Assembly: GCF_036178145.1 (NCBI RefSeq)
Contig: NZ_CP108067.1
Location: 6,647,501 to 6,711,500, forward strand
Length of the DNA stretch: 64,000 nt
From: Streptomyces sp. NBC_00273
Lineage (GTDB): Bacteria; Actinomycetota; Actinomycetes; Streptomycetales; Streptomycetaceae
Reading direction: 5' to 3'
Part shown: piece by piece, positions 42,176-51,136 of the stretch
Numbering within the stretch: the stretch's first letter is position 1
Layout of the letters: each line of letters begins with the position of its first letter
Translations under genes and position numbers: made by a program
The notes under the pieces: model-generated
Told to the model about the DNA's origin: nothing
What the model saw: only the letters and a program-made list of their open reading frames with translations
Databases searched by the model: none

Positions 42176-43503
42176 TGCAGAGGCTTGCCCGGTTCGTCGT
42201 GGAGGCGGACGGCGGGTCCCGGGGCAACCCGGGGCCGGCCGGCTACGGCGCGGTGGTGCTCGACCCGGCGACCGGCGAGACGCTGGCCGAGCGCGCCGAG
42301 TACATCGGCGTCGCGACGAACAACGTGGCCGAGTACAAGGGCTTGATCGCCGGGCTCGCGGCGGCCCGTGACCTGGCGTCCGACGCGCAGGTCCTGGTCC
42401 GCATGGACTCGAAGCTGGTCGTCGAGCAGATGTCGGGCCGCTGGAAGATCAAGCACCCGGACATGAAGCCGCTCGCGGCCGAGGCCGCGCGGATCCTGCC
42501 GCGCGCGCAGGTGACGTACGAGTGGATCCCGCGCGAGCGGAACAAGCACGCGGACCGGCTCGCGAACGAGGCGATGGACGCGGGCAAGCGCGGCGAGCAG
42601 TGGGAGCCGTCGGCGTCCACGGCCGCCCTCGACCACGGCGCGGCGCGCGCCCTGGCCACCCCGCCGGCGCCGGCCGGCCCGCCGGGGGACGCGGCGAAGG
42701 GCGCCGCGGCCGTCCGCGCAGCCCTGGTCTCGGCCTCCGGAGCCGCGGCCACGGCCGCCCAGGAGGTCGCCGACTCCCTGTTCGCCGACGCCGAGGCCCT
42801 GGCGGACGCGATCGAGCCCTGCCTCGACGCCGATGCCCCGGCGGTCGCCGCGGGCAGCCACGGCTGGGGCCCGGACATGGGGGCGCCGGCCACCTTCGTG
42901 CTGCTGCGGCACGGCGAGACCGCCCTCACCCCGCAGAAGCGCTTCTCCGGCAGCGGCGGCAGCGACCCCGAACTGTCCCCGGCGGGCCTGCGGCAGGCCG
43001 CCGCGGTGGCCGAGGCGCTCGCCGCCCGCGGCACCATCCAGAGCGTCATCAGCTCCCCGCTGCGCCGCTGCCGCGAGACCGCCCAGGCGGTCGCGGACCG
43101 CCTCGGCCTCACCGTGACGGTCGAAGAGGGCCTGCGCGAGGTGGACTTCGGGGCGTGGGAGGGCCTGACCTTCGCCGAGGTCCAGCAGCGCTTCCCGGAC
43201 GACCTCCAGGCCTGGCTGGACTCCCCGAAGGCGGCCCCCACGGGTGGCGGCGAGAGCTTCATGTCCGCCACCCGCCGGATCTCGGCCACCCGTGACCGCC
43301 TGCTGTCCGCCCACGCGGGCCGCACGGTCCTGCTGGTCACCCACGTGACCCCGGTCAAGATCCTGGTCCGCCTAGCCCTCGGCGCGCCGCCGGAAGCCCT
43401 GTTCCGCATGGAGCTCTCGGCGGCCTCCCTCTCGGCGGTGGCCTACTACGCGGACGGCAACGCCTCGGTCCGCCTCCTGAACGACACCTCCCACCTGCGG
43501 TAG
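42175..43503 (+). CDS. Bifunctional RNase HI / CobC-type acid phosphatase
   Basis: The protein has 442 residues. Residues 1-135 form RNase HI, starting FVVEADGGSRGNPGPAGYGA, with EYKGLIAGL, RMDSKLVVEQM and RNKHADRLAN supplying the acidic metal ligands. An Ala-rich linker leads to a histidine phosphatase domain from about 240: LLRHGETALT, SSPLRRCRETA and VTHVTPVK. Rv2228c has the same fusion, and the phosphatase half is related to alpha-ribazole phosphatase of cobalamin synthesis. TGATG overlap with the upstream gene shows translational coupling. Confidence 0.95.
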   Translation: MQRLARFVVEADGGSRGNPGPAGYGAVVLDPATGETLAERAEYIGVATNNVAEYKGLIAGLAAARDLASDAQVLVRMDSKLVVEQMSGRWKIKHPDMKPLAAEAARILPRAQVTYEWIPRERNKHADRLANEAMDAGKRGEQWEPSASTAALDHGAARALATPPAPAGPPGDAAKGAAAVRAALVSASGAAATAAQEVADSLFADAEALADAIEPCLDADAPAVAAGSHGWGPDMGAPATFVLLRHGETALTPQKRFSGSGGSDPELSPAGLRQAAAVAEALAARGTIQSVISSPLRRCRETAQAVADRLGLTVTVEEGLREVDFGAWEGLTFAEVQQRFPDDLQAWLDSPKAAPTGGGESFMSATRRISATRDRLLSAHAGRTVLLVTHVTPVKILVRLALGAPPEALFRMELSAASLSAVAYYADGNASVRLLNDTSHLR

Positions 43504-43511
43504 ACCCGCGC

Positions 43512-43859
43512 TCAGGGTGCGGGCTTGAAGGGGCCGAGGACCTCCACGGCCCGGCCCAGGGCGCGGCCGAGGTTGTGCGCCTCGGCCCGGGCGGACTGGA
43601 CGGCGCCGCGCGCCTGCCCTGCGTACGGGCGGGGCGGCGCCCCGTCCGGTGCGGCCCAGTCGCCGGCGTCCCGCCGTCCGATGTGGACCTCCAGCTGGCG
43701 CAAGGCGTCTTCGAGACGGCGGGCGAGTTCGAGCAGGTTCCCGGTCACGGCAGCGATTTCGGCGGGGTTCGCGTAGGCATTGCGGGGGTCGGTGGTCGCT
43801 TCGGCGAGTTCGCGTATGCACGCGGCGGCCGAGGCCGCGCGGGCGGGGTGATCCGTCAT
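43512..43859 (-). CDS. Hypothetical helical protein
   Basis: The protein has 115 residues from an ATG at 43859. It is alpha-helical and amphipathic (AASAAACIRELAEAT, ELARRLEDALRQLEVHIGRR). No domain is recognised. It is convergent with the RNase H gene (8 bases) and lies just downstream of rnpB on the same strand. Confidence 0.65.
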   Translation of the reverse strand: MTDHPARAASAAACIRELAEATTDPRNAYANPAEIAAVTGNLLELARRLEDALRQLEVHIGRRDAGDWAAPDGAPPRPYAGQARGAVQSARAEAHNLGRALGRAVEVLGPFKPAP

Positions 43860-43999
43860 GTTGGTGAGAGTGCCGCATCGGCCGGGCCCCCGGAAGGTAC
43901 GGCGCACCGACTGCCGGGATCCGGTGGCGGGGCCGCCGCCGGGCGGGGCCGGGGCGGGGAGCCCACCGCCCCGAACGGGGAGCGGGAGCGGAAGCGGCA

Positions 44000-44402
44000 G
44001 ACGAGCCGGCCTGTACGCCGGGTTCTGTCGCCCGGTGACCTCGCGGTCGCCGGGGAGACGGCCATCCATCTAGGACCGGTGTTGCCACCGGCCTCGTGCG
44101 GTCTACCCGCGAACTCGGGCGAGCAGCCCTCGAGCGTTCGCGCAGATCCGTCCGGGGACGGATCCTCTTGACCTTGCTCCGGGTGGGGTTTACCTAGCCG
44201 CCTGAGTCACCTCAGGCGCTGGTGGTCTCTTACACCACCGTTTCACCCTTACCGAGGGCCGAAGCCCCAGGCGGTCTGTTTTCTGTGGCACTGTCCCGCG
44301 GGTCACCCCGGGTGGCCGTTAGCCACCACCCTGCCCTGTGGAGCCCGGACGTTCCTCGGCGGGATCCGAGGATCCCGACGCGGCCGCCCGGCCGACTCGT
44401 CT
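44000..44402 (-). ncRNA. rnpB: RNase P RNA, bacterial class A
   Basis: Reading the minus strand, the RNA starts near GACGAGTCGGCC and ends near GCCGGCTCGTC, which pair as the terminal P1 helix. Conserved class A elements are present: GAGGAACGTCCGGGCTCCAC, then CAGGGTGGTGGCTAACGGCC, then GGTAAGGGTGAAACGGTG, and near the 3' end AGATGGATGGCCGTC and GACAGAACCCGGCGTACAGG. It processes the 5' ends of tRNA precursors. A -10-like TAACAT (minus strand) at 44415-44420 lies about 13 bases before the 5' end. Ends are accurate to a few bases. Confidence 0.97.
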
Positions 44403-44449
44403 GCCGTGGCGACCATGTTACCCGCGGCGACGGTCGCACTTGACCTCGC

Positions 44450-44480
44450 TTGACCTTGACGCAACGGCAGGGTTTCTACT
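44450..44480 (+). promoter_or_regulatory. MerR-type promoter with operator inside a 19-bp spacer
   Basis: TTGACC at 44450-44455 and TCTACT at 44475-44480 are separated by 19 bp. Between them lies ACCTTGACG-caa-CGGCAGGGT (44453-44473), an imperfect dyad with 7 of 9 pairs. A long spacer with a central dyad is the hallmark of MerR-activated promoters. The merR ATG is at 44487. Confidence 0.65.
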
Positions 44481-44486
44481 GGGGGC

Positions 44487-45221
44487 ATGCGGATCGGAGA
44501 GATCGCCGCGGTCGTCGGGCTCACCACCCGGGCCATCCGGCACTACCACCATGTCGGCCTGCTCCCGGAACCGGAGCGGCGCCCCAACGGCTACCGGGCC
44601 TACAGCCTCCGCGACGCCGTCCTGCTGGCCCGCGTACGCCGGCTCACCGAGCTCGGGCTCAGCCTCGACGAGGTGCGGGACGTCCTCGCGGACGACGCCG
44701 GGCGCGAACTCGCCGACGTCCTCACGGAACTCGACGCCGACCTCGCCCGGCAGGAGGCCGAGATCCAGGAGCGGCGGCGCCGCCTCGCCGTGCTCCTCGC
44801 CGCGGGGCCCGGAGAGGCCGAGCCGCTCTCGCCCGGGCTCGCCGCGCTGCTGGCGAAGGCGCCGCCGACCGACTCGCCGGCCGCCGCCAAGGACCGCGAA
44901 CACCTGACCCTCCTCGATGCGACGGGCACCGGCGGCCAGGAGATGTACACGGCGCTCGAACCGCTGGCCGCCGATCCCGCCGTGCTCGCGCTGTACGTGC
45001 GCCTCGACGAGCTCGCCGACGCGCCCGTGGACGACCCGCGGATCCCGCCCCTGGCGGCGGAGCTGGTGGCGGCCGTCCCCGACGAGGTGTTCGCCGCGAT
45101 CCCCACCGACGGGGTGGTCGTGACCGGGTTCAAGGAGGCGCTGCTCGCCGAGTACGCCCCCGCGCAGGCCGAAGTCGTCAGCCTCGTCATGGAGGCGTTC
45201 GTCGAGAGGGGGCGGGGATGA
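44487..45221 (+). CDS. MerR-family transcriptional regulator
   Basis: The protein has 244 residues. The HTH is MRIGEIAAVVGLTTRAIRHY, followed by HHVGLLPEPERRPNGYRAYS and the dimerisation helix (ELDADLARQEAEIQERRRRL). A C-terminal domain of about 120 residues has no cysteines and may bind an organic ligand (compare TipA/BmrR types). The stop overlaps the start of the membrane protein gene (ATGA), so the two form an operon behind a MerR-type promoter. Confidence 0.92.
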   Translation: MRIGEIAAVVGLTTRAIRHYHHVGLLPEPERRPNGYRAYSLRDAVLLARVRRLTELGLSLDEVRDVLADDAGRELADVLTELDADLARQEAEIQERRRRLAVLLAAGPGEAEPLSPGLAALLAKAPPTDSPAAAKDREHLTLLDATGTGGQEMYTALEPLAADPAVLALYVRLDELADAPVDDPRIPPLAAELVAAVPDEVFAAIPTDGVVVTGFKEALLAEYAPAQAEVVSLVMEAFVERGRG

Positions 45222-46051
45222 CCCGCATACGGGCGGCACGGATCGCCGCCACCGCCGTCGTTCCGGCAGAGCTGGCGCTCGTGGTGTGCCTGGCGGCCGG
45301 GGTGCGCCTGCCCGGGTGGGCGCTCGCCGCCACCGAGGCGCTCCTCGTCGGCGTGCTGCTGCTGCTGGAGGCCCGGGTGCTGCACGGCCTCTACGCCGCC
45401 GAGCGGGCCCGCGGCGCCGACCGCCGGGCCGCCGGACGCGCGGCGGTCCGCGCCGTCGTCCCCGTACAGGTGCGACGGCTGGTGCTGCACGAACTGCGCG
45501 CCGTCTCCTCCCTCGGCCGGTGGGCCGTGCGCGGGAGGCACGGGGTGCGCCCCGCGGACCTCGCCGCCGCGTACACCGGACCGCAGACGGCCATGATGTA
45601 CGGGATGCTCTTCGTGTCGGTGATCGAGACCATCGGCCTGGCCCTGCTCATCCCCTGGCCGACGGTGCACCGGATCGTGCTCTTGCTGGACGTGTACGGG
45701 ATCCTGCTCGTCATCGCCCTGCACGCCGCGTGCGTCACCCGGCCGCACGTGGTCCGCCCCGACGGGTCCCTGCGGATCCGCTACGGGGCCCTGTTCGACC
45801 TGGCCGTACCCGCGGACGCGGTGGCCTCCGTACGGGTGGACCGGCGCTACCCCGAGGGCCGGCTGGTCACCCTGTCCGAGGACGGGGTGCTCGACCTGAT
45901 CGTCGGCAGCCAGACCAGCGTCACCCTGGAACTGAACCGGCCGCTGCGCTTCACCCGCCCGCTCGGCGCCACGGGCGAGGCCCGGACCGTCCGCTTCCAC
46001 GCCGACGACCCGCGCGCACTGGTCACCGCCCTGCGCCGGCAGCCCGCCTAG
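45218..46051 (+). CDS. Membrane protein co-transcribed with merR
   Basis: The protein has 277 residues from the ATG at 45218. It has about four hydrophobic segments (for example ATAVVPAELALVVCLAAGVRL, LALLIPWPTVHRIVLLLDVYGI) and a C-terminal cytoplasmic domain (LIVGSQTSVTLELNRPLRFT). No known family is recognised. Coupling to MerR suggests an efflux or stress role. It is convergent with the RNB gene, overlapping by four bases. Confidence 0.75.
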   Translation: MTRIRAARIAATAVVPAELALVVCLAAGVRLPGWALAATEALLVGVLLLLEARVLHGLYAAERARGADRRAAGRAAVRAVVPVQVRRLVLHELRAVSSLGRWAVRGRHGVRPADLAAAYTGPQTAMMYGMLFVSVIETIGLALLIPWPTVHRIVLLLDVYGILLVIALHAACVTRPHVVRPDGSLRIRYGALFDLAVPADAVASVRVDRRYPEGRLVTLSEDGVLDLIVGSQTSVTLELNRPLRFTRPLGATGEARTVRFHADDPRALVTALRRQPA

Positions 46052-47490
46052 ACGGACGCGAAGAGGATCTTCGACGTGCCCGGGTCGGCCTCCGTGAGGC
46101 GGACCCGGATCCGTTCGCCCAGGGGCAGGTCGAGCGCGGTGGACCGGACGCGGCCGACCACCGCCGGGTCCTCGAGGTGGACCGTGCCCACCAGCGGCTC
46201 CCCGTCCTTGACGTCGATGACCGTGGCCTCGAAGGTCTCCCCGACGCGGTCCTTCAGCACGGCGGCCTCGACCAGGTCCACGGACTCCCGTTCCACCGTG
46301 TTCGCCAGCCGCCCGCCCTCCGCCATCTCGTCCGGGAGCGCGGGGAGCGCCGCCACGACCCACTCCGGCGGTTCGGCCCCGGCCACCGCCGCCACGCACA
46401 GTTCGCCGGCGTACCGGTCGACGAGGCGGCGCAGCGGCGCCGTGCAGTGCGTGTACGGGGCCGCCACCGCGGAATGGATCGCCGGGTCGGGGCGCTCGCC
46501 GCCGGTGAACGCGGTGTAGCCCGCGCCGCGCAGCAGGGCCGTGCACTCCTGGAGGAAGGCGGCGTGGGCGGGGCGGTGCGGGTCGAGGGAGCGCACGAGT
46601 TCGGCGTACGGGACGTGGTGCGGCCAGTCGATCCGCAGGGCCTTCGCCGTACGCCGGAGCCGGCCGACCGCGCCGTCGGGGGCGCTGGGCAGCGTGCGCA
46701 GGATGCCGGTGCCGGTGGCCAGCATCAGATCGGCCGCGGCCATGCCGGTCATCAGGGAGAGCTGCGCGTTCCAGCCGTCGGCGGGCAGCGGGGCGCGATA
46801 GGCCAGGGAGTACGTGCCGTCGTGCGCGACGACCTCCTGCTCGGGCACGTTGAGGGAGATGCCGCCGCGGGCCTGTTCCAGGGCCTCGCGGAGCCGGCCG
46901 ATGTCCTTCAGGAGGGCGAGCGGTTCCTCCGCCGTTCCGGTGTCGATGGCCTTCTGGACGCCTTCGTAGTCGAGCCTGGCCCGACTGCGGACCAGTGCGC
47001 GGCGGACGTCGACGGTCTCGACCCGACCGTCGGGGTCCAGGTCGAAGCGCCACACCAGGGCCGGGCGGACCTGGTCCGGCAGCAGGCTGGCCGCGCCCTC
47101 CGAGAGGACGGCCGGGTGCAGCGGGACCCTTCCGTCGGGGAAGTAGAGGGTGGTCACGCGCCGGTGGGCCTCGGCGTCGAGCGCGCCGCCGGGGGTGACG
47201 AACGCGGCGACGTCGGCGATGGCGTAGTGCACCCGGTAGCCGCCGCCGGAGCGCTTCGCCAGGTGCATGGCCTGGTCGAGGTCGACGGAGCCCGGCGGGT
47301 CGATCGTGAAGAAGGGGACGTCCGTACTGTCCAGGTCGGGGAGGCGGGGGTGCGCCGCCGCGTGCTCGGCCTCGGCGAGGACCGCGGCCGGGAACGCCCC
47401 GGGCACCTCCAGCGCGGTCCGCAGTTCACGCAGCGCGGCCCGCAGGGCAGCCCCGTCTGCGCCGGTCATGTGCATCTGACGGCGTGGCAT
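46048..47490 (-). CDS. RNB-domain ribonuclease (RNase II/R-like)
   Basis: The protein has 480 residues. The catalytic motif FFTIDPPGSVDLDQAMHLAK carries the conserved Asp cluster (about residues 61-80), and HCTAPLRRLVDRY is the second RNB signature. A short OB-fold-like tail follows (ATVIDVKDGEPLVGTVHLED). It lacks the N-terminal cold-shock domains of RNase R, so it is a short form common in Streptomyces. It would degrade RNA from the 3' end. Confidence 0.92.
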   Translation of the reverse strand: MPRRQMHMTGADGAALRAALRELRTALEVPGAFPAAVLAEAEHAAAHPRLPDLDSTDVPFFTIDPPGSVDLDQAMHLAKRSGGGYRVHYAIADVAAFVTPGGALDAEAHRRVTTLYFPDGRVPLHPAVLSEGAASLLPDQVRPALVWRFDLDPDGRVETVDVRRALVRSRARLDYEGVQKAIDTGTAEEPLALLKDIGRLREALEQARGGISLNVPEQEVVAHDGTYSLAYRAPLPADGWNAQLSLMTGMAAADLMLATGTGILRTLPSAPDGAVGRLRRTAKALRIDWPHHVPYAELVRSLDPHRPAHAAFLQECTALLRGAGYTAFTGGERPDPAIHSAVAAPYTHCTAPLRRLVDRYAGELCVAAVAGAEPPEWVVAALPALPDEMAEGGRLANTVERESVDLVEAAVLKDRVGETFEATVIDVKDGEPLVGTVHLEDPAVVGRVRSTALDLPLGERIRVRLTEADPGTSKILFASV

Positions 47491-47602
47491 GGACCGAGCC
47501 TATGGTCGGGCGGCCCGGACGGCGCGGCGAGCGGGGGCGGCGGACGTCTACCCTGGCTCGGGGGCCGCGCCCCCCGCGACGTCGTACCGAAGGAGAACCA
47601 CC

Positions 47603-48406
47603 GTGCTCGTGCTGCTGCCGCCGTCCGAAGGAAAGGCCGCCGGCGGCTCCGGCGCACCCCTGAAGCCGGAGGCGCTGTCGCTGCCCGGTCTGGCCCCGGC
47701 CCGTGCGGTGGTGCTGGAGGAGCTGGTCGAGCTGTGCGCGGCGGACGAGACGAAGGCGCGCGAGGTGCTGGGCCTGAGCGAGGGCCTGCGCGGCGAGGTC
47801 GCGAAGAACGCGGAGCTGCGTACGGCGGGGGCCCGTCCGGCGGGCGAGGTCTACACGGGCGTGCTCTACGACGCTCTGGGCCTGGCCGACCTGCCCGCGG
47901 CGGCGCGGGCGACGGCCGAGGACGCGCTGCTCGTCTTCTCGGGGCTGTGGGGCGCGGTGCGGGTCACCGACGCGATCCCCTCGTACCGCTGCTCGATGGG
48001 GGTGAAGCTGCCCGCGCTGGGCGCGCTGGGCGCGTACTGGCGGGGGCCGATGGCGGAGGTCATGCCGGAGGCGGCCGGGGACGGGCTGGTGCTGGACCTG
48101 CGGTCGGCGGCGTACGGGGCCGCGTGGAAGCCGAAGGGCGAGGTGGCGGCGCGGACCGCGACCGTCCGGGTGCTGCACTCGCAGCTGGTGGACGGGGTGG
48201 AGAAGCGGTCGGTGGTGAGCCACTTCAACAAGGCGACGAAGGGGCGGCTGGTACGGGACCTGCTGCTGGCGGGGGCCGCGCCGGAGTCGCCCGCCGACCT
48301 GGTCACGGCCCTGCGGGACCTGGGCTACGTCGTCGAGGCCGAGGCCCCTGCGAAGGCGGGCAAGGCCTGGTCCCTCGACGTGGTCGTGACGCAGATCCAC
48401 CACTGA
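47603..48406 (+). CDS. yaaA: Peroxide-stress protein YaaA (DUF328/UPF0246)
   Basis: The protein has 267 residues from a GTG at 47603 with AAGGAG upstream. It begins VLLPPSEGKAAGG and has YTGVLYDALGL, FSGLWGAVRVTDAIPSYR and VVSHFNKATKGRLVRDLL, all typical of YaaA. In E. coli YaaA lowers intracellular iron and limits peroxide damage. It is alone. A possible REP-like hairpin lies after it. Confidence 0.92.
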   Translation: MLVLLPPSEGKAAGGSGAPLKPEALSLPGLAPARAVVLEELVELCAADETKAREVLGLSEGLRGEVAKNAELRTAGARPAGEVYTGVLYDALGLADLPAAARATAEDALLVFSGLWGAVRVTDAIPSYRCSMGVKLPALGALGAYWRGPMAEVMPEAAGDGLVLDLRSAAYGAAWKPKGEVAARTATVRVLHSQLVDGVEKRSVVSHFNKATKGRLVRDLLLAGAAPESPADLVTALRDLGYVVEAEAPAKAGKAWSLDVVVTQIHH

Positions 48407-48452
48407 CGCGCCGTACCGGGGGCTCCGCCCCCGCACCCCCGCACCCCCGCGC

Positions 48453-48555
48453 CTCAAACGCCGGCGGGGCTGAATTTTTGGCTGAGCTGCGCCCGTACGT
48501 GCCGCCCGGTGGGCTGGATTGCCCGCAGGGCAATTTCAGCCCGCCGGCGATTGAG
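48453..48555. repeat. Inverted pair of REP-like elements
   Basis: CTCAAACGCCGGCGGGGCTG at 48453-48472 and the reverse complement of CTCAATCGCCGGCGGGCTGA at 48536-48555 form an imperfect inverted repeat about 60 bases apart. It fills the gap between yaaA and the primase-like gene. The same CTCAA(A/T)CGCCGGCGGGGCTG sequence recurs at 15287, 15680 (reverse) and 52203. Confidence 0.75.
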
Positions 48556-48579
48556 CCCCGAGGCCGGGCGGAGCCCGGG

Positions 48580-49329
48580 CTACTGGCCCAGGGGCCAGGC
48601 GACCGTGGCCGGGCTGCGGTCGGCGGCGCCCGCGTAGGTGGCGCAGGCGTCGGTGAGGGTTTCGAGGAGGGTGAGCGGGTCCGGCAGGGGGTGTTCCATG
48701 CCGCGGATCCAGGTCACCGACTGGTCACCGGGGAGGGCGGCCGGCGGGACCAGGACGTAGCTGCCGCGGCAGTGCCAGCGCAGGCCCGGGTGTTCGTCCA
48801 TGGTTTCGGGGTGGCAGTCCAGTGCGCAGGGCCACCACTCGTCCTCGTCCTCGGGGGTACCGCGGGTGGCGGTGAAGAAGAGCATCCGGGCCTGGTCGCC
48901 GGTGCCGCCCGACTCGGCGACGGGGCCCACCTTGATGCCGGCGAGCAGGAGCCGGTCGAGGGCGTCGGTGCCGGCTTCCAGCGGGACGTCGAGCACGTCG
49001 TGGACCATGCCGGTCGCGGTGATGAAGTTGGCCTGGGGCTGGTTGCGCGCCCAGCGTTCGACCTGTGCGCGGTCGGTGGTCGACTGGGTCTGCCAGGCGA
49101 AGGAGACGGGGTGCCGTGCGGGCGTCGGACAGCCGATCCGGTCGCACGAACATCGGTATCCGGCGGGATGGGCGGCGGGGGCGAGCGGCAGGCCCGCGGC
49201 GGCGACGGCCAGGAGGAGCGCCTCGCGCTCCGCTCCCGGGTCCTCGGCGGTGGGTTTCTGCCGCCGGCGCAGCCACTGGGAAATCCTGCTCTGCTCGCCG
49301 CGTTTGACGCGGCCGGACTCAGACCCCAT
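48580..49329 (-). CDS. Bifunctional DNA primase/polymerase-like (prim-pol) protein
   Basis: The protein has 249 residues from the ATG at 49329. It has PLAPAAHPAGYRCSCDRIGC, HPVSFAWQTQSTTD and a WARNQPQANFITATG segment, typical of the Streptomyces stand-alone prim-pol family. The usual N-terminal primase ligands are not all obvious, so catalytic activity is unproven. It is monocistronic. Confidence 0.8.
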   Translation of the reverse strand: MGSESGRVKRGEQSRISQWLRRRQKPTAEDPGAEREALLLAVAAAGLPLAPAAHPAGYRCSCDRIGCPTPARHPVSFAWQTQSTTDRAQVERWARNQPQANFITATGMVHDVLDVPLEAGTDALDRLLLAGIKVGPVAESGGTGDQARMLFFTATRGTPEDEDEWWPCALDCHPETMDEHPGLRWHCRGSYVLVPPAALPGDQSVTWIRGMEHPLPDPLTLLETLTDACATYAGAADRSPATVAWPLGQ

Positions 49330-49532
49330 CTATCCCCTCACCTCACCGTATCCCCGGCGGACCACACCATGGTCCCACCATCCTGAGCCCCGGGTGACCG
49401 CTCTTGAGGACCGGGGGGTTGGAGATGCGCGACCGGAAACCCCCACATAACCATAGAATCAGGCCAAATGTTCTCGGCCGATCTTCGATTCCCTGCCCGC
49501 TAGCGGGCGGTGACGTTGGCCACCCCGCCTCA

Positions 49533-49595
49533 GGGGGTGTCTTGCCGATCAGGCCGGGCTCGCGGCTAGTCCGGCCTGATCGACAAGACACCCCC
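49533..49595 (-). terminator. 25-bp stem hairpin with the tetR stop codon in the loop
   Basis: Arms at 49533-49557 and 49571-49595 pair over 25 positions with one mismatch. The 13-base loop holds the TAG stop (49566-49568) of the TetR gene, so the right arm lies inside its last codons. It should end tetR transcription. Confidence 0.85.
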
Positions 49596-50177
49596 CAGCA
49601 CCCGGTCCACGAGCGCGTCGGCGTACGCGTGCGTCAGGGGCGCGGTGCGCATCAGCCAGCGGTAGGTGAGCGGCCCGACGAGCATCTCGACGGTGAGGCG
49701 CAGGTCCGCGTCCGGCGCGAGCCGGCCGGCCTCCCGGGCCGCGCGCAACCGGTCCTCGTACAGGGCGAGCTGGGGCTCCAGAAGCTGTTCGGTGAAGCGG
49801 GCGCCGAGCTCGGGGTCGGTGGCCCCGGCCGCGGTCAGGGCACGCGTGGGGGCGTCGTACTTCTCGTCGTTGAACTGGTCGACGGTCGCCCGCAGGACGT
49901 ACTTCAGGTCGGCGGCGAGGTCCCCGGTGTCGGGGAAGCCGGTCCACTCGGCCTCCGTCTCCGCGTCCCCGAAGAGGGCCAGCGAGGCGTCGAGGAGGAC
50001 GGCGGCCTTCGACGGCCACCAGCGGTAGATGGTCTGCTTGCCGACGCCCGCACGGGCGGCGATGGCCTCGATGGTCAGCTTGTCGTAGCCGACCTCCCCG
50101 ACGAGGGCGAGCGCGGCGTCGAGGATGGCGCGCCGGGAGCGGTCGCTGCGGCGGGTGGCGTCAGGGGTCTTGGGCAT
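49566..50177 (-). CDS. TetR/AcrR-family repressor
   Basis: The protein has 203 residues. The HTH is DKLTIEAIAARAGVGKQTIY followed by RWWPSKAAVLLDA. The C-terminal domain (EWTGFPDTGDLAADLKYVLR) is a common actinobacterial type without an assigned ligand. A 12-bp palindrome (CGAGACGTCTCG, 50196-50207) lies 18 bases before the start. The dimethylargininase gene is divergent and may be a target. Confidence 0.9.
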   Translation of the reverse strand: MPKTPDATRRSDRSRRAILDAALALVGEVGYDKLTIEAIAARAGVGKQTIYRWWPSKAAVLLDASLALFGDAETEAEWTGFPDTGDLAADLKYVLRATVDQFNDEKYDAPTRALTAAGATDPELGARFTEQLLEPQLALYEDRLRAAREAGRLAPDADLRLTVEMLVGPLTYRWLMRTAPLTHAYADALVDRVLGGVLSIRPD

Positions 50178-50195
50178 GGCCCGAAACTATCAAAG

Positions 50196-50207
50196 CGAGA
50201 CGTCTCG
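50196..50207. promoter_or_regulatory. TetR operator-like palindrome
   Basis: CGAGACGTCTCG is a perfect 12-bp palindrome with partly symmetrical flanks (AAAG on the left, CTTT on the right). It lies 18 bases before the tetR start and about 115 bases before the dimethylargininase start. Autoregulation is likely. Confidence 0.7.
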
Positions 50208-50320
50208 TCTTTCCATAGGTTTGCGTAAACCACCCAATCAGTTCACTGTGCTGTCCAGGTGTTGGAGGGACGATTCTCTCCAGTACTCGTCCAGAGTCGT
50301 GTAGTCGTGAGGAGCCTTCT

Positions 50321-51130
50321 TTGCGCAGAGACGCCACACCCCGGCGCTACCTGATGTGCCCACCCGCACACTTCAAGGTCACGTACTCCATCAATCCGTG
50401 GATGGATCCCACGAAACCGGTGGACCTGCCCCTCGCACTGGCCCAGTGGGAAGACCTGAGGGACCGCTACCGCTCCCTCGGGCACGTCGTCGAGACCCTC
50501 GAGCCCGATCCCGAGCTGCCCGACATGGTCTTCGCGGCGAACGGGGCCCTCGTCGTCGACGGCCGGGTCCTCGGGGCCCGGTTCGCCTACCCGGAACGGG
50601 CCGCCGAAGCCGAGATCCACCTCGACTGGTTCCGTACCCACGGCTACCGAGACATCCACGAGCCGTCCCACGTCAACGAGGGCGAGGGGGACTTCGCGGT
50701 CACCGACCGCTACATCCTGGCCGGCCGGGGCTTCCGCTCCAGTCCGCTCTCGCACGACGAGGCCCAGGAGTTCTTCGGCCGCCCGGTCATCGGCCTCGAC
50801 CTGGTGGACCCGCGCTACTACCACCTGGACACGGCGCTCAGCGTCCTCGACGGCGACGAGGTCATGTACTACCCGGACGCCTTCTCGCCCGGCAGCCAGG
50901 GAGTGCTCAGGCGGCTCTTCCCGGACGCCCTGATCGCCGACGGCCGGGACGCGGCAGCCCTCGGCCTGAACGCGGTCTCCGACGGCCTGCACGTCCTGCT
51001 CCCGCAGGCGGCGACCGGACTGTTGGAGCCGCTGCGGGACCGGGGGTTCGAACCGGTCCCGATGGATCTCGGCGAGCTGCTCAAGGGCGGCGGCAGCGTG
51101 AAGTGCTGCACCCAGGAGCTGCGGCCCTAG
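50321..51130 (+). CDS. ddaH: Dimethylargininase / amidinotransferase-fold hydrolase
   Basis: The protein has 269 residues from a TTG at 50321 with GAGGAG seven bases upstream. YLMCPPAHFKVTYSINPWM, EGDFAVTDRYILAGRGFR, YYHLDTALSVLD and the C-terminal KCCTQELRP are typical. The catalytic Cys is at about residue 262 or 263 and the His in YYHLD. It should hydrolyse dimethylarginine or a related guanidino compound to citrulline. An ATG at 50354 is possible but truncates the conserved start. Confidence 0.9.
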   Translation: MRRDATPRRYLMCPPAHFKVTYSINPWMDPTKPVDLPLALAQWEDLRDRYRSLGHVVETLEPDPELPDMVFAANGALVVDGRVLGARFAYPERAAEAEIHLDWFRTHGYRDIHEPSHVNEGEGDFAVTDRYILAGRGFRSSPLSHDEAQEFFGRPVIGLDLVDPRYYHLDTALSVLDGDEVMYYPDAFSPGSQGVLRRLFPDALIADGRDAAALGLNAVSDGLHVLLPQAATGLLEPLRDRGFEPVPMDLGELLKGGGSVKCCTQELRP

Positions 51131-51136
51131 GGCCCG

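Noticed and set aside
43990..44410. Protein-coding frames over the rnpB region
   Set aside because: The sequence carries the complete conserved core of RNase P RNA on the minus strand.
45286..49386. 1366-codon plus-strand open frame
   Set aside because: Spans five well-supported genes in other frames or strands; composition is that of a shadow frame.
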